Shown: piece after piece, positions 52,130 to 59,254 of the stretch
Layout of the letters: every line of letters begins with the position of its first letter
Position numbering within the stretch: position 1 is the first letter of the stretch
NCBI RefSeq assembly: GCF_019668485.1
Contig: NZ_AP024619.1
Coordinates: forward strand, 2,721,757 to 2,785,756
Origin: Gelria sp. Kuro-4
Lineage (GTDB): Bacteria > Bacillota > DTU030 > DUMP01
Reading direction: 5' to 3'
Length of the DNA stretch: 64,000 nucleotides
The notes under the pieces: generated by a model
Databases searched by the model: none
Seen by the model: only the letters and a program-made list of their open reading frames with translations
What the model was told of the DNA's origin: nothing
Translations under genes and position numbers: made by a program

Positions 52130-52831
52130 CTACTTTTCCTGGCGCCTTATTCCAGTTCCATTCGGGTCAAACTTTTTCTTACTCTTAGTATTCGCCGTGT
52201 TTTCCCGAATTCCTTCATAACTAGGAAATTGCCTTTCATCCTGGCCGCCCCTCAGGTTCAGGTCGGCGGACGTGAGCCACCACAGCGCCTGGCAGCTGGT
52301 ATCCACCGCCACCGCGCCCGCCGCCAGGATGGCGCGCGCCTGCGGCACAGTACGGATGAAACCGGCCGCCATAACCGGCAGGGATACTTCCTGATGAACA
52401 AGCGGCAACACCTCGGGAACCAGCGGGCCGGGCAAAAGCTCCAGGAAGTCCGCCCGGCTCCCCTTCACCACCCGCAGGCCCTTCTCGAGAGCCGCGCTGT
52501 CGTGGAGGAACATGCGCTGGACGGCCAGGATTTTTTCCCGCCGGGCGGCTTCGATGAGCCCCGCATTGGGGGTGATGATGCCGTCGACCTTCAGCCCCCG
52601 GGCCAGGTACTCTACCACCGTCCTGTCCTTGCCGTAGCCTTCCAGGAGGTCCACCTGCACCAGGACGCGCCGCTCCAGGTGCTTCAGCCGCGCCACCAGG
52701 GCGGGCAGATCAAAGAGGGAAGCCCGGGAGATAAGCACCACCGCCGCCTGCGGCGGCAGTTTCTCGATTTCCTGGTCGTGCCAAAGGGAAGGGATTACCG
52801 GGTGGCGGGCAAAAAGCATAAGCCAGTCCAT
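52130..52831 (-). CDS. glpP: glycerol-3-phosphate-responsive antiterminator GlpP
   Basis: RNA-binding antiterminator that, with glycerol 3-phosphate, lets RNA polymerase pass leader terminators of glycerol genes. 233 residues; the family domain occupies about 1-190 (VLISRASLFDLPALVARLKH near 32, VQVDLLEGYGKDRTVVEYLA near 58, DGIITPNAGLIEAARREKI near 82, AVDTSCQALWW near 180). The final 45 residues, low in similarity and ending KKKFDPNGTGIRRQEK, look like read-through into formerly noncoding DNA. A strong attenuator hairpin follows. Divergent from the glycosyltransferase gene. Confidence 0.9.
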   Translation of the reverse strand: MDWLMLFARHPVIPSLWHDQEIEKLPPQAAVVLISRASLFDLPALVARLKHLERRVLVQVDLLEGYGKDRTVVEYLARGLKVDGIITPNAGLIEAARREKILAVQRMFLHDSAALEKGLRVVKGSRADFLELLPGPLVPEVLPLVHQEVSLPVMAAGFIRTVPQARAILAAGAVAVDTSCQALWWLTSADLNLRGGQDERQFPSYEGIRENTANTKSKKKFDPNGTGIRRQEK

Positions 52832-52879
52832 ACGCGCTGCCTCCTTGTTGCTACTGTACCAGGGTTAACCCAAAAAACG

Positions 52880-52909
52880 CGGACAAGAGCTTCTCTCTCA
52901 TAGTATAAT
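52880..52909 (+). promoter_or_regulatory. promoter of the glycosyltransferase gene
   Basis: CGGACA (52880-52885), 18-bp spacer, TATAAT (52904-52909), 55 bp before the TTG start codon. Confidence 0.5.
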
Positions 52910-52963
52910 TAGAACAAGGCAAAGACAAGGGTAAGGGCGAGGCCGGACGAAGGAGGACCTAAG

Positions 52964-54112
52964 TTGCCCGACAAGGTAGATGTGCTTATTCTCGCCGCCT
53001 CCTATGGGGGCGGACACCTGCAGGCGGCGCGTGCCCTGGTGGAGGGGTTCCGGCTTACCCATCCGGAGCTCCAGTGCGCGCTGGTCAACTTTTTTCGGGA
53101 GCTTAGTCCCACGGCCAACCGCCTGGTGGAGATCTCTTACCGCCAGGCCGTACTCAAGGCGCCCCTCCTTTGGAAGGAGTTCTATCGCCTCACCGACCGC
53201 TCAGGGCCGGAGTCGCGCGTACAGCGCCGGCTCACGCGCATCTTTTTCCGGCGCACCCGCTTGCTCCTTTCCGCCTACGCGCCCCGCGTCGTGGTCAGCA
53301 CCTACCCGGTGGCCTCCCGGATCGTGGGGGAAATGAAACGCCGCGGTCTGGTAAGCCAGCCGCTTGTCACCGTCCTTACCGATCAAAGCCTGCACAGCCA
53401 GTGGCTGCACCCGGCCACCGACCTTTACATCGCCGGCTCCCATTATGTCCGGGCACGCCTGGTCCGGCGCGGTGTATCGACAGCCGACATCGCCGTCACC
53501 GGCATCCCCATCTCGCCCCGCTTCGCCGTGCCGCGCGACCGCACCGCCACGCGCCGGGCCCTGGGCCTTGCCCCGGATCGCCCCGTCGTTTTGGTCATGG
53601 TGGGCGCCCAGGGGCTCCTCCCCACCGCGGACGAACTGTGCGCGGCGCTGGCCGCCTTCCCGCTCCCCCTGCAGGTGGTGCTGGTAGCGGGGCACGACGA
53701 GCGCCTGCGGGCGCGGGTCGAGCGCATTGCGGTCACCAGTCGCCGGCCTGTACACGTCCTCGGCTTTGTCACCAACATCGAGGAGTGGATGGCCGCCAGC
53801 GACCTCCTGGTGGGCAAGGCGGGCGGGCTCACCACGGCCGAAGCCCTGGCGCGGGAGCTGCCGCTCGTGATCATCCGCCCCATTCCCGGCCAGGAGGAGG
53901 ATAACACGCGCTTTCTCGTGCACGCCGGCGCCGCCGTGCGGGTAGAAAACGTCGATGAAGCCGTCCGCGCCGTCGGTGAGATACTGGCCAGCCCCGAGCG
54001 CCTGGCCGGCATGCGCCGTGCGGCCGCCGCACTTGCCCGCCCGACGGCTGCACGGGACGCAGCGCGGATCATCGCCGGCCTGCTCGGCAGGCACGCCGAG
54101 CGTCCGCTGTAG
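52964..54112 (+). CDS. MGDG synthase-like glycosyltransferase (GT28, UgtP type)
   Basis: Transfers a sugar from a nucleotide donor to diacylglycerol, making glycolipids. 382 residues. N-terminal VLILAASYGGGHLQAARALV, the acceptor region SYRQAVLKAPLLWKEFYRLT, and the C-terminal donor site DLLVGKAGGLTTAEALAREL, then PLVIIRPIPGQEEDNTRFL. These follow the MurG/MGDG synthase fold. Starts at TTG 52964, chosen for the GGAGGA site. Stands alone, followed by sporulation genes. Sugar donor unknown. Confidence 0.88.
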   Translation: MPDKVDVLILAASYGGGHLQAARALVEGFRLTHPELQCALVNFFRELSPTANRLVEISYRQAVLKAPLLWKEFYRLTDRSGPESRVQRRLTRIFFRRTRLLLSAYAPRVVVSTYPVASRIVGEMKRRGLVSQPLVTVLTDQSLHSQWLHPATDLYIAGSHYVRARLVRRGVSTADIAVTGIPISPRFAVPRDRTATRRALGLAPDRPVVLVMVGAQGLLPTADELCAALAAFPLPLQVVLVAGHDERLRARVERIAVTSRRPVHVLGFVTNIEEWMAASDLLVGKAGGLTTAEALARELPLVIIRPIPGQEEDNTRFLVHAGAAVRVENVDEAVRAVGEILASPERLAGMRRAAAALARPTAARDAARIIAGLLGRHAERPL

Positions 54113-54182
54113 GCTCCTTGTAAAAAGTTCCGGGCTGCACCCCACCCCGCCCACATATACTTTTAGCGGCGGGGGTGGTGGC

Positions 54183-54494
54183 ATGCTACGGCAGCTCTTT
54201 TTCACCTTCTCCATCGCGCTCGGTGTGGTGCTGGGCGGTACCTTCCTGGGCGGGCTCAGCGCCACCCTCAGCGGGCAGCCGCCCGGTGAAACCATGCTCA
54301 ACCTTGCCGAACGCATCAAGGTGTGGGCCATTGTGGTCGCCCTGGAGGGCACCTTTTCCATTTTCCAGGCCCTGGAGGCAGGGCTGCTTTACGGCCAGCT
54401 GCGGCCGGTAGCTCGGCAGCTGGTCTACATACTGGCGGCCTTTCTGGGCGCCCACCTGGCCTGTCTCTTGGTGGCGGGGCTGGTGAAAAGCTGA
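54183..54494 (+). CDS. ytrH: sporulation membrane protein YtrH
   Basis: A 103-residue protein with three hydrophobic segments. Starts LFFTFSIALGVVLGGTFLGG, then KVWAIVVALEGTFSIFQALE and YILAAFLGAHLACLLVAGLV, close to B. subtilis YtrH in order and length. YtrH is made in the mother cell under sigma-E. ATG 54183 follows GGGGGTGG; CATATACT at 54151-54158 resembles a sigma-E -10. It overlaps ytrI by one base (TGATG). Confidence 0.88.
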   Translation: MLRQLFFTFSIALGVVLGGTFLGGLSATLSGQPPGETMLNLAERIKVWAIVVALEGTFSIFQALEAGLLYGQLRPVARQLVYILAAFLGAHLACLLVAGLVKS

Positions 54495-55093
54495 TGGCGC
54501 GCCTGGTACGGCCGCTGGCCTGCCTTGTCCTGGGGTTTCTCCTCGGCAACCTCTTTTACAATTTTCTGGCCGGTCGCTGGTTCGATGAACTGCACGCCCA
54601 GCGGCTGGAGCTGCAGGCCAAGCTGGCGGCGGCGGAAACCCGCCTGGCACGGCTGGAAGAAAGCCTGGCGGCGGCCAGTGAACCGGTGGTGCGCGAGGTT
54701 GAGGTGCGGGTGGGCTCTCCGCTCAACGCCGCGCTTAAGGCGCAGGTGAAAAAAGAGGTGGAAGAGTGGCTGAGCGTATTCATCGGCCGCCCCCTGACCG
54801 CCCTCGACCCGGAAACCATTCCCTTTCTGGTGCACCGGCGCAGCCTTAAATTAAACGGCCGCTCGTATCTCCTGACTGTCGAAACCACAGTCCTCACCGA
54901 GCGGCTGCTCATGTACGTCCGCGTGCAACAGGAAGACGGCCGCAGCTCTGCTCAGGCGCCGGGCGGGGCCTGCGTGACGGCAGGCTGCTTCACCGGCGCC
55001 GCCTGCGGTTCTTTGGGCGGCAGGATGAGTTGCTGCCCAGGTAAAATGAGGCGCGGATTGGCGAGCCGGTTGTGGCGCGATACCTCCAGGTAG
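54494..55093 (+). CDS. ytrI: sporulation membrane protein YtrI-like, extended C-terminus
   Basis: One N-terminal membrane segment (RPLACLVLGFLLGNLFYNFL), a coiled coil (RLELQAKLAAAETRLARLEE), then a small domain ending around VETTVLTERLLMYVRVQQED near residue 150, matching YtrI. The frame then continues for about 48 residues that are antisense to the 3' end of the convergent JAMM-LysM gene and Cys/Gly-rich (GCFTGAACGSLGGRMSCCPG). Those are probably read-through beyond a lost stop codon. Total 199 residues. Overlap with the convergent gene is 142 bp. Confidence 0.8.
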   Translation: MARLVRPLACLVLGFLLGNLFYNFLAGRWFDELHAQRLELQAKLAAAETRLARLEESLAAASEPVVREVEVRVGSPLNAALKAQVKKEVEEWLSVFIGRPLTALDPETIPFLVHRRSLKLNGRSYLLTVETTVLTERLLMYVRVQQEDGRSSAQAPGGACVTAGCFTGAACGSLGGRMSCCPGKMRRGLASRLWRDTSR

Positions 55094-55938
55094 AAGTCCC
55101 CCTGCCCGTAAAAACGTTCGCTGATGCCCCAAAGGGTATCCCCGGGGCGCACAATGTATTTCTGCCCGGCAGGGGCATCCGGTGCCGGCAACGAACCGGT
55201 CATCTCTCCCGTACCCGCCGGCCAGCCCTCCCCGGGGATGGGTGCCGCCGCCGCACCCGCTTGTCCTTCTCTTTGTCCTTCTCCGTCGCCGGGTGCCGCA
55301 GCTGCACCGGCCGGGGCCTTGGTAGCAGCAGGTGCTTCCCCGGCCGCGGGGCCGTGCCGGGATAACCGGGTGAGGCCGACCAGGGCGGCAACCAGGAGAA
55401 CACCGGCCAGCAGCACCACCAGAAGGCGGCGCGGCTTCACCAGGCGCCAGCGGGGGCGCAGGGCAGGCGCCGCCGTAGCGGCCGTCTCGCCTACCGCGTA
55501 GGTTCCTGCGCCGGCCGCCACGGGGACAATCGCCCCGCCTTCCCAGCCATAGAGCGCCTCGCGCCCCAGCTCAGTATCGAGCACCAGAGCCACCTGCCAG
55601 GGCTCGCTGAAGTGTTCCTTGTGCACCGCCATGTCGTAGCCGGAAAGAAAGGCGCCCAAGCCGCAATGCGTGTGAAACCAACCCACCACCTGGAAAGAAG
55701 GGTACTCGCTTTGGCCCCGGGCGCTGAGTTCCGACACCAGTTCCGGCGTGAAGCGGATGCTGCTCCCCACTGAGTCCGCCCCCTGCGCCAGGAGCGCGGC
55801 CTCCACCCGTACCGCCAGCGCCCGGCCACGGTGCACGCGGCCCAAGAGGATACCGCCGATCTCGCGCCCCTGGGCCTGGCGCGCCCAGGTTAAGATTTCA
55901 CTCAGCACCGTGTGCGCCACATGCACCCGTCCCGGCAT
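54952..55938 (-). CDS. JAMM/MPN metalloprotease-like domain fused to TM segment and LysM
   Basis: A 328-residue protein with three parts. Residues 1-150: a JAMM domain with Glu26 (GREIGGILLG) and the metal motif H89-T-H91-x7-S99-x2-D102, all residues present. Residues 165-192: basic stop-transfer KPRR and a hydrophobic helix LLVVLLAGVLLVAALVGL. Residues 195-258: Ala/Pro/Gly linker. Residues 260-307: one LysM domain (YIVRPGDTLWGISERFYGQG). JAMM would face the cytoplasm and LysM the peptidoglycan or spore intermembrane space. No signal peptide before the JAMM domain. Adjacent to ytrH/ytrI, convergent. The combination is not one I know as characterised; a sporulation or envelope-sensing protease is speculation. 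Confidence 0.85.
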   Translation of the reverse strand: MPGRVHVAHTVLSEILTWARQAQGREIGGILLGRVHRGRALAVRVEAALLAQGADSVGSSIRFTPELVSELSARGQSEYPSFQVVGWFHTHCGLGAFLSGYDMAVHKEHFSEPWQVALVLDTELGREALYGWEGGAIVPVAAGAGTYAVGETAATAAPALRPRWRLVKPRRLLVVLLAGVLLVAALVGLTRLSRHGPAAGEAPAATKAPAGAAAAPGDGEGQREGQAGAAAAPIPGEGWPAGTGEMTGSLPAPDAPAGQKYIVRPGDTLWGISERFYGQGDFYLEVSRHNRLANPRLILPGQQLILPPKEPQAAPVKQPAVTQAPPGA

Positions 55939-55974
55939 CTTTATCCCCCCACCGGCGTCCCCTTGCCGGAATTA

Positions 55975-56003
55975 TTAGAAGTTGCCAATCTAACTGCTAT
56001 ATT
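55975..56003 (+). promoter_or_regulatory. promoter of the superoxide dismutase gene
   Basis: TTAGAA, 17-bp spacer, TATATT (55998-56003). Leader about 125 bases before ATG 56136. Confidence 0.5.
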
Positions 56004-56135
56004 CGCGTTCGGAGCCGAGATCCCTGCCGGGCCCCCTGGTAATTAACAAAAGTAACTGTAACCGACCCGAAGTGCGGTGCGTAAGCTATTGAGGACACGT
56101 AGCGAGGACATCCGTCGCCCAAGGAGGAATACCGA

Positions 56136-56765
56136 ATGGCGCAGCTTACACCCCGGCCCCTGCCCTACACCTCCCTTCCCGGCCTCTCGGCACGCCTGCT
56201 GACCGAGCACTACAAGCTGTACCTCGGTTATGTGAATAAAACCAACGAGATCTGGAGCCTGCTCCGCACCGTCAATCGGCAGACGGCCAACGCCACCTAC
56301 AGCCCCTACCGCGAGCTGAAGTTGGAAGAGACTTACGCGCTCAACGGAGTTAAACTGCACGAGCTCTATTTCGGCAACCTGGGCGGGACCGATGGTCCCC
56401 CCAGCGGCGAGGTAAGCTTTTTCCTGCAGCGCGATTTCGGATCGACCGAGGCCTGGGCCCGCGACTTCCGCGCTCTCGGCCTCTCCGCCCGCGGCTGGGG
56501 CATCCTGGCCCTCGACCTTGACGACCGCACCCTGCACAACTTTCTGCTCGATGCCCACAATGTGGGCGGCATCCAGCGCACGGCGCCCCTTCTCGTCCTA
56601 GACGTTTACGAACACGCCTACTTCATTGATTATGGCACCAACCGTTCCGGCTACCTGGATGCCTTCTTTGCCAACATCGATTGGGAAGAGGTCAACCGGA
56701 GGCTCCGCCCTTATCTGGCGCGCAGCGCCCCGGTACCTACACTGAACACCGATTTCTTCGCCTAA
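56136..56765 (+). CDS. superoxide dismutase, Fe/Mn family
   Basis: Detoxifies superoxide; 209 residues, cytoplasmic, no signal peptide. The four metal ligands can be placed: H25 (LLTEHYKLYL), H75 (GVKLHELYFG), D156 and H160 (VLDVYEHAYFIDYG). The sequence is divergent from classical SodA/SodB, like other clostridial members, but the ligand set is complete. Metal preference cannot be told. ATG with AAGGAGGAATACC upstream; monocistronic. Confidence 0.9.
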   Translation: MAQLTPRPLPYTSLPGLSARLLTEHYKLYLGYVNKTNEIWSLLRTVNRQTANATYSPYRELKLEETYALNGVKLHELYFGNLGGTDGPPSGEVSFFLQRDFGSTEAWARDFRALGLSARGWGILALDLDDRTLHNFLLDAHNVGGIQRTAPLLVLDVYEHAYFIDYGTNRSGYLDAFFANIDWEEVNRRLRPYLARSAPVPTLNTDFFA

Positions 56766-56869
56766 GCCGGGACAGCCCTTCAGCGCTCCGTAGAAAGCGC
56801 TGGGCCGGGCAGAAAAACAGCCAGCGGCGCTCAGGAAGGTAGAACGGGCCTGGTCCCGTCCCATCCCCC

Positions 56870-56898
56870 TTGTTTTCTTGCCCGCCCTGTGCTATAGT
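56870..56898 (+). promoter_or_regulatory. promoter of the FMN riboswitch-ribU unit
   Basis: TTGTTT (56870-56875), 17-bp spacer, TATAGT (56893-56898). Transcription would start about 20 bases before the aptamer. Confidence 0.65.
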
Positions 56899-56928
56899 TC
56901 GGTATGATAAAAACTATAAGGAAGAAGG

Positions 56929-57075
56929 CCTTCAGGGCAAGGTGAGGGGCCGGGCCCCCAATTCCTGACCGGCGGTGAAGCCTCCAGCGCAGCCTGTGAG
57001 GATTAGCCCGCGAGCCACCGAGGTGGTTGATCTGGTCGAAACCAGAGCCGACGGTATAGTCCGGATGGAAGAAGG
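56929..57075 (+). promoter_or_regulatory. FMN riboswitch (RFN element)
   Basis: Conserved RFN blocks in order: TTCAGGGCAAGGTG, CCTGACCGGCGGTGAAGCC, AGCCCGCGAGCC, TGATCTGGTCGAAACCAGAG, CCGACGGTATAGTCCGGATG. CCTTC (56929) and GAAGG (57071) close P1. Controls ribU through the following terminator. Confidence 0.96.
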
Positions 57076-57094
57076 TAGTGCTGTTCGCCCATTT

Positions 57095-57129
57095 CCCCGG
57101 AAGGCTTTTCTTCCGGGGATTAATTTTTA
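57095..57129 (+). terminator. FMN-controlled terminator before ribU
   Basis: CCCCGGAAG and CTTCCGGGG pair around GCTTTT and are followed by ATTAATTTTT. Directly precedes the ribU ribosome site AAGGAGG. Confidence 0.85.
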
Positions 57130-57146
57130 AGGAGGTCATGGTTTAG

Positions 57147-57722
57147 ATGTCCCATCTGCGCGGCACCCGGTATCTGGTCAAGGTGGCCCTCCTCGGCACC
57201 CTCGGTTTCCTCCTCATGTACCTGGAGTTCCCGCTTCCTTTCATGCCGACTTTCCTCAAGTTCGATTTCGGCGACGTCCCCGCCCTCATCGCCGGCTTCG
57301 CTTTCGGCCCGGCGGCCGGTGTGCTGGCCGAGGCGATCAAGTGCATCGTCTTCCTCCTCTCCGGCCGCTCTGAGGCCGGGATCATCGGTGTGAGCGCCAA
57401 CTTCGTCACCGGGGCGAGCCTTGTGCTCGCCGCCGCCCTGGTGTACCGGCGCGTGCACACTCTTCAAGGCGCCGTCCTCTCCCTTTTCGTCGGCACCCTG
57501 GCCATGACCGCCACCGTTACCATCGCGGACATCTATATCTTTCTCCCGCTCTGGAACGTGCCCGCTCAGCAGATCCTTCCCCTGGCGGTGAGTGCCATCG
57601 TCCCCTTCAACCTGATAAAGGGCACCCTCACCTCCACCGCCACATTCCTCCTTTACAAGCGCGTCAGCGCCCTCCTGGGGGCCCCCGCCCTCGTCTCCCA
57701 GCCGGCCAAGGCCCGGCCCTAA
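57147..57722 (+). CDS. ribU: riboflavin ECF transporter S-component
   Basis: Membrane protein of 191 residues with about six hydrophobic segments that binds riboflavin for the ECF transporter. Family blocks: LEFPLPFMPTFLKFDFGDVP near 26, ALIAGFAFGPAAGVLAEAIK near 46 and a late AIVPFNLIKGTLTSTATFLL. Sits behind an FMN riboswitch, which confirms the substrate. The AAGGAGG lies 11 bases from ATG 57147. No dedicated ECF energising module is adjacent; the ATPase/T genes at 61.6-63.9 kb belong to another operon. Confidence 0.93.
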   Translation: MSHLRGTRYLVKVALLGTLGFLLMYLEFPLPFMPTFLKFDFGDVPALIAGFAFGPAAGVLAEAIKCIVFLLSGRSEAGIIGVSANFVTGASLVLAAALVYRRVHTLQGAVLSLFVGTLAMTATVTIADIYIFLPLWNVPAQQILPLAVSAIVPFNLIKGTLTSTATFLLYKRVSALLGAPALVSQPAKARP

Positions 57723-57752
57723 CATCCCTTTCCTAGCCCCCACGCGCAGAGA

Positions 57753-57785
57753 GGCCCGGGTGCAGCACCTGCACCCGGGCCTTTG
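57753..57785 (+). terminator. terminator after ribU
   Basis: GGCCCGGGTGCAG pairs perfectly with CTGCACCCGGGCC around CAC, followed by TTTGCC. The U-tract is short but the stem is 13 bp. Confidence 0.75.
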
Positions 57786-58032
57786 CCACCTAACGCCTTC
57801 TTAGTAATCCCCCCACAGGCGCGGCCCCGGGGTTCCCAGCCCGCCTTACCCTGGTGCAAAAGTACCGGCTCGCCGGGGTGGCCAGCTGGCAGCGCGGCTG
57901 GCCGAACCTTGGGTGTGGGAACTCCTGGCTCGCGAACCGTAAGGCTGGGAAGACCTCCCTCTGTGTAAAAATTCGGGGTTGAAGAAGGAAAAGGCTGCTC
58001 GCTGGCGAATTAAGAATATAAGTTTATACCAT
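57786..58032. other. intergenic, upstream region of the riboswitch operon
   Basis: No gene seen. The last part (58010-58030, TTAAGAATATAAGTTTATAC) is AT-rich and probably holds the promoter for the riboswitch operon; I cannot choose between overlapping -10-like hexamers. GGCCAGCTGGCAGCGCGGCTGGCC at 57881-57904 (GGCCAGC and GCTGGCC arms) is an inverted repeat of unknown role. Confidence 0.4.
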
Positions 58033-58129
58033 TTTTCTCCGAGTCCAGCCGCCTAAGGCGTAGCTAAGGCGATGGACCGATAGGGTAAGCGGGGAAACCT
58101 GCTTGCCTCCCGGTGCGGAAAGGAGAAAA
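58033..58129 (+). promoter_or_regulatory. probable Moco/Tuco-type riboswitch
   Basis: A 97-base structured leader. TTTTCTCC (58033) and GGAGAAAA (to 58129) close P1. Inside are GTCCA/TGGAC arms around CGCCTAAGGCG, a GGTAAGCGGG-GAAA-CCTGCTTGCC hairpin with a GNRA tetraloop, and the 3' block CTCCCGGTGCGGAAAGGAG. CTCCGAG at the 5' side, TAAGGC and GCCTCCC..GCGGAAAGGAG at the 3' side are the blocks I remember for the molybdenum-cofactor RNA motif. Its compactness would suit the variant linked to tungsten cofactor. A perfect terminator follows. The class is identified from memory of conserved blocks; that it is a riboswitch is more certain than which one. Confidence 0.6.
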
Positions 58130-58135
58130 GCGGAC

Positions 58136-58176
58136 TTAAGGCCCGTTCTGCTTTCCGCAGAACGGGCCTTAATTTC
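58136..58176 (+). terminator. riboswitch-controlled terminator
   Basis: TTAAGGCCCGTTCTGC pairs over 16 bp without mismatch with GCAGAACGGGCCTTAA around TTTCC, then TTTC. Lies six bases after the aptamer and 25 before the first start codon. Confidence 0.88.
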
Positions 58177-58200
58177 ATAAACAAGGGAGGAGTAAGAAAA

Positions 58201-59229
58201 ATGTCAACGTGGAAAAGCGTAAGAACTTATGTCTTGATCTTGGGTCTGGCCCTGCTCCTGCTCAGTGCCGGCTGCGCCGGCGGGCGGAAGGCCCCAGCGG
58301 AAAAAGAGCCCGCTGCCCCCGCCCCCACCGCCGGCGTTAAAGTGGCGCTTGTGGATGCGGCCGGGGCGAGCAGCGAGGTGGACTTGAGCCGGTTTCCGGC
58401 CGTAAGCGCCAAGGGCGGCTACAAAAAGTCCACCGGCACCATCGTCGGCCCCGACGGCTTTACCGGCGTCAAGGTGAAAGACCTCCTCGCCCAGCTAAAG
58501 TGGGACCCGGCGACGCAGGCCGTGCAGGTGGTAGCAGCTGACGGCTACGCCATGACCTTCACCGCCGACCAGGTGGAAGGCAACCTGCTCACCTACAACC
58601 AGGACGGCTCCCCGGCCAAGCTGGGCGGCGTGGAGATGATCCTGGCCTACAAAACAGACGGGAAAGAGGAAAAAGACCTGCCGCGGATCGTTTTCGTGGG
58701 CGGGAACGCCCCTTTGACCGACGGCCATTTCTGGGTGAAGAACGTGGCCAAGATAGCCCTGACCCAGGCGCCCACGGAGTGGAAGCTGAACCTGAGCGGC
58801 GTGGAGAAAGCGGAGCTCGACCGCTCCACGTTTGAAAGCTTGGCCACCTGCACCGCCACCCCGCACCCCGCCGTCACGTACAAACACACGGATAAAGAAG
58901 GCAAAGAACACGAGTACAAGGGCGTACCGCTCTGGGTGGTGCTCTCCATGGTGGACGGCGCCGACAGCCCGGGCGGTCACTATGTATTTAACGATGACCT
59001 GGCCAAGCAGGGTTACACCGTTCAGGTGGTGGCCAAGGATGGCTTTATGGCAGAGCTTTCCGCCCAGGACGTGGCACGCAACCAGAACATCATCCTGGCC
59101 TACTGGAAGGACGGGGAGCTGCTCCCGCCGGACGAAGGCCCGCTGGCGCTCACGGGGGCCGGCCTCAAGAGCAACAAGGAACGAATCAAGCAGGTGGCCG
59201 AAATCCGCCTCACCAACCTGCCTAAGTGA
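58201..59229 (+). CDS. lipoprotein with two tandem sulfite-oxidase-fold (molybdopterin-binding-like) domains
   Basis: A 342-residue surface lipoprotein: signal peptide ending LLSAGC with lipid-modified C25, a Pro/Ala linker, then two similar domains at about 45-190 and 194-342. Each has the pattern of the oxidoreductase molybdopterin-binding fold: GFTGVKVKDLLAQL then VVAADGYAMTF in the first, YKGVPLWVVLSMV then VVAKDGFMAEL and ILAYWKDGELL in the second. Domain two has C217 (SLATCTATPHP) about where the Mo-ligating Cys of sulfite oxidase lies; domain one has none. Possibly a cofactor-capture protein for the ECF transporter downstream. No enzyme partner or heme domain is seen. Confidence 0.72.
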   Translation: MSTWKSVRTYVLILGLALLLLSAGCAGGRKAPAEKEPAAPAPTAGVKVALVDAAGASSEVDLSRFPAVSAKGGYKKSTGTIVGPDGFTGVKVKDLLAQLKWDPATQAVQVVAADGYAMTFTADQVEGNLLTYNQDGSPAKLGGVEMILAYKTDGKEEKDLPRIVFVGGNAPLTDGHFWVKNVAKIALTQAPTEWKLNLSGVEKAELDRSTFESLATCTATPHPAVTYKHTDKEGKEHEYKGVPLWVVLSMVDGADSPGGHYVFNDDLAKQGYTVQVVAKDGFMAELSAQDVARNQNIILAYWKDGELLPPDEGPLALTGAGLKSNKERIKQVAEIRLTNLPK

Positions 59230-59254
59230 ACCCTAAGAAAGGCGGCGGGCAAAG

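Noticed and set aside
50427-52220. A 597-codon plus-strand open frame opposite the FGGY kinase and leader
   Set aside because: Antisense shadow with no motif or ribosome site; it runs through the attenuator hairpin.
58033-58129. TPP riboswitch upstream of the YkoEDC-like operon
   Set aside because: Expected from B. subtilis ykoFEDC, but the CTGAGAG and ACCTGATCTGG blocks, obvious at 26.0 kb, are absent here.
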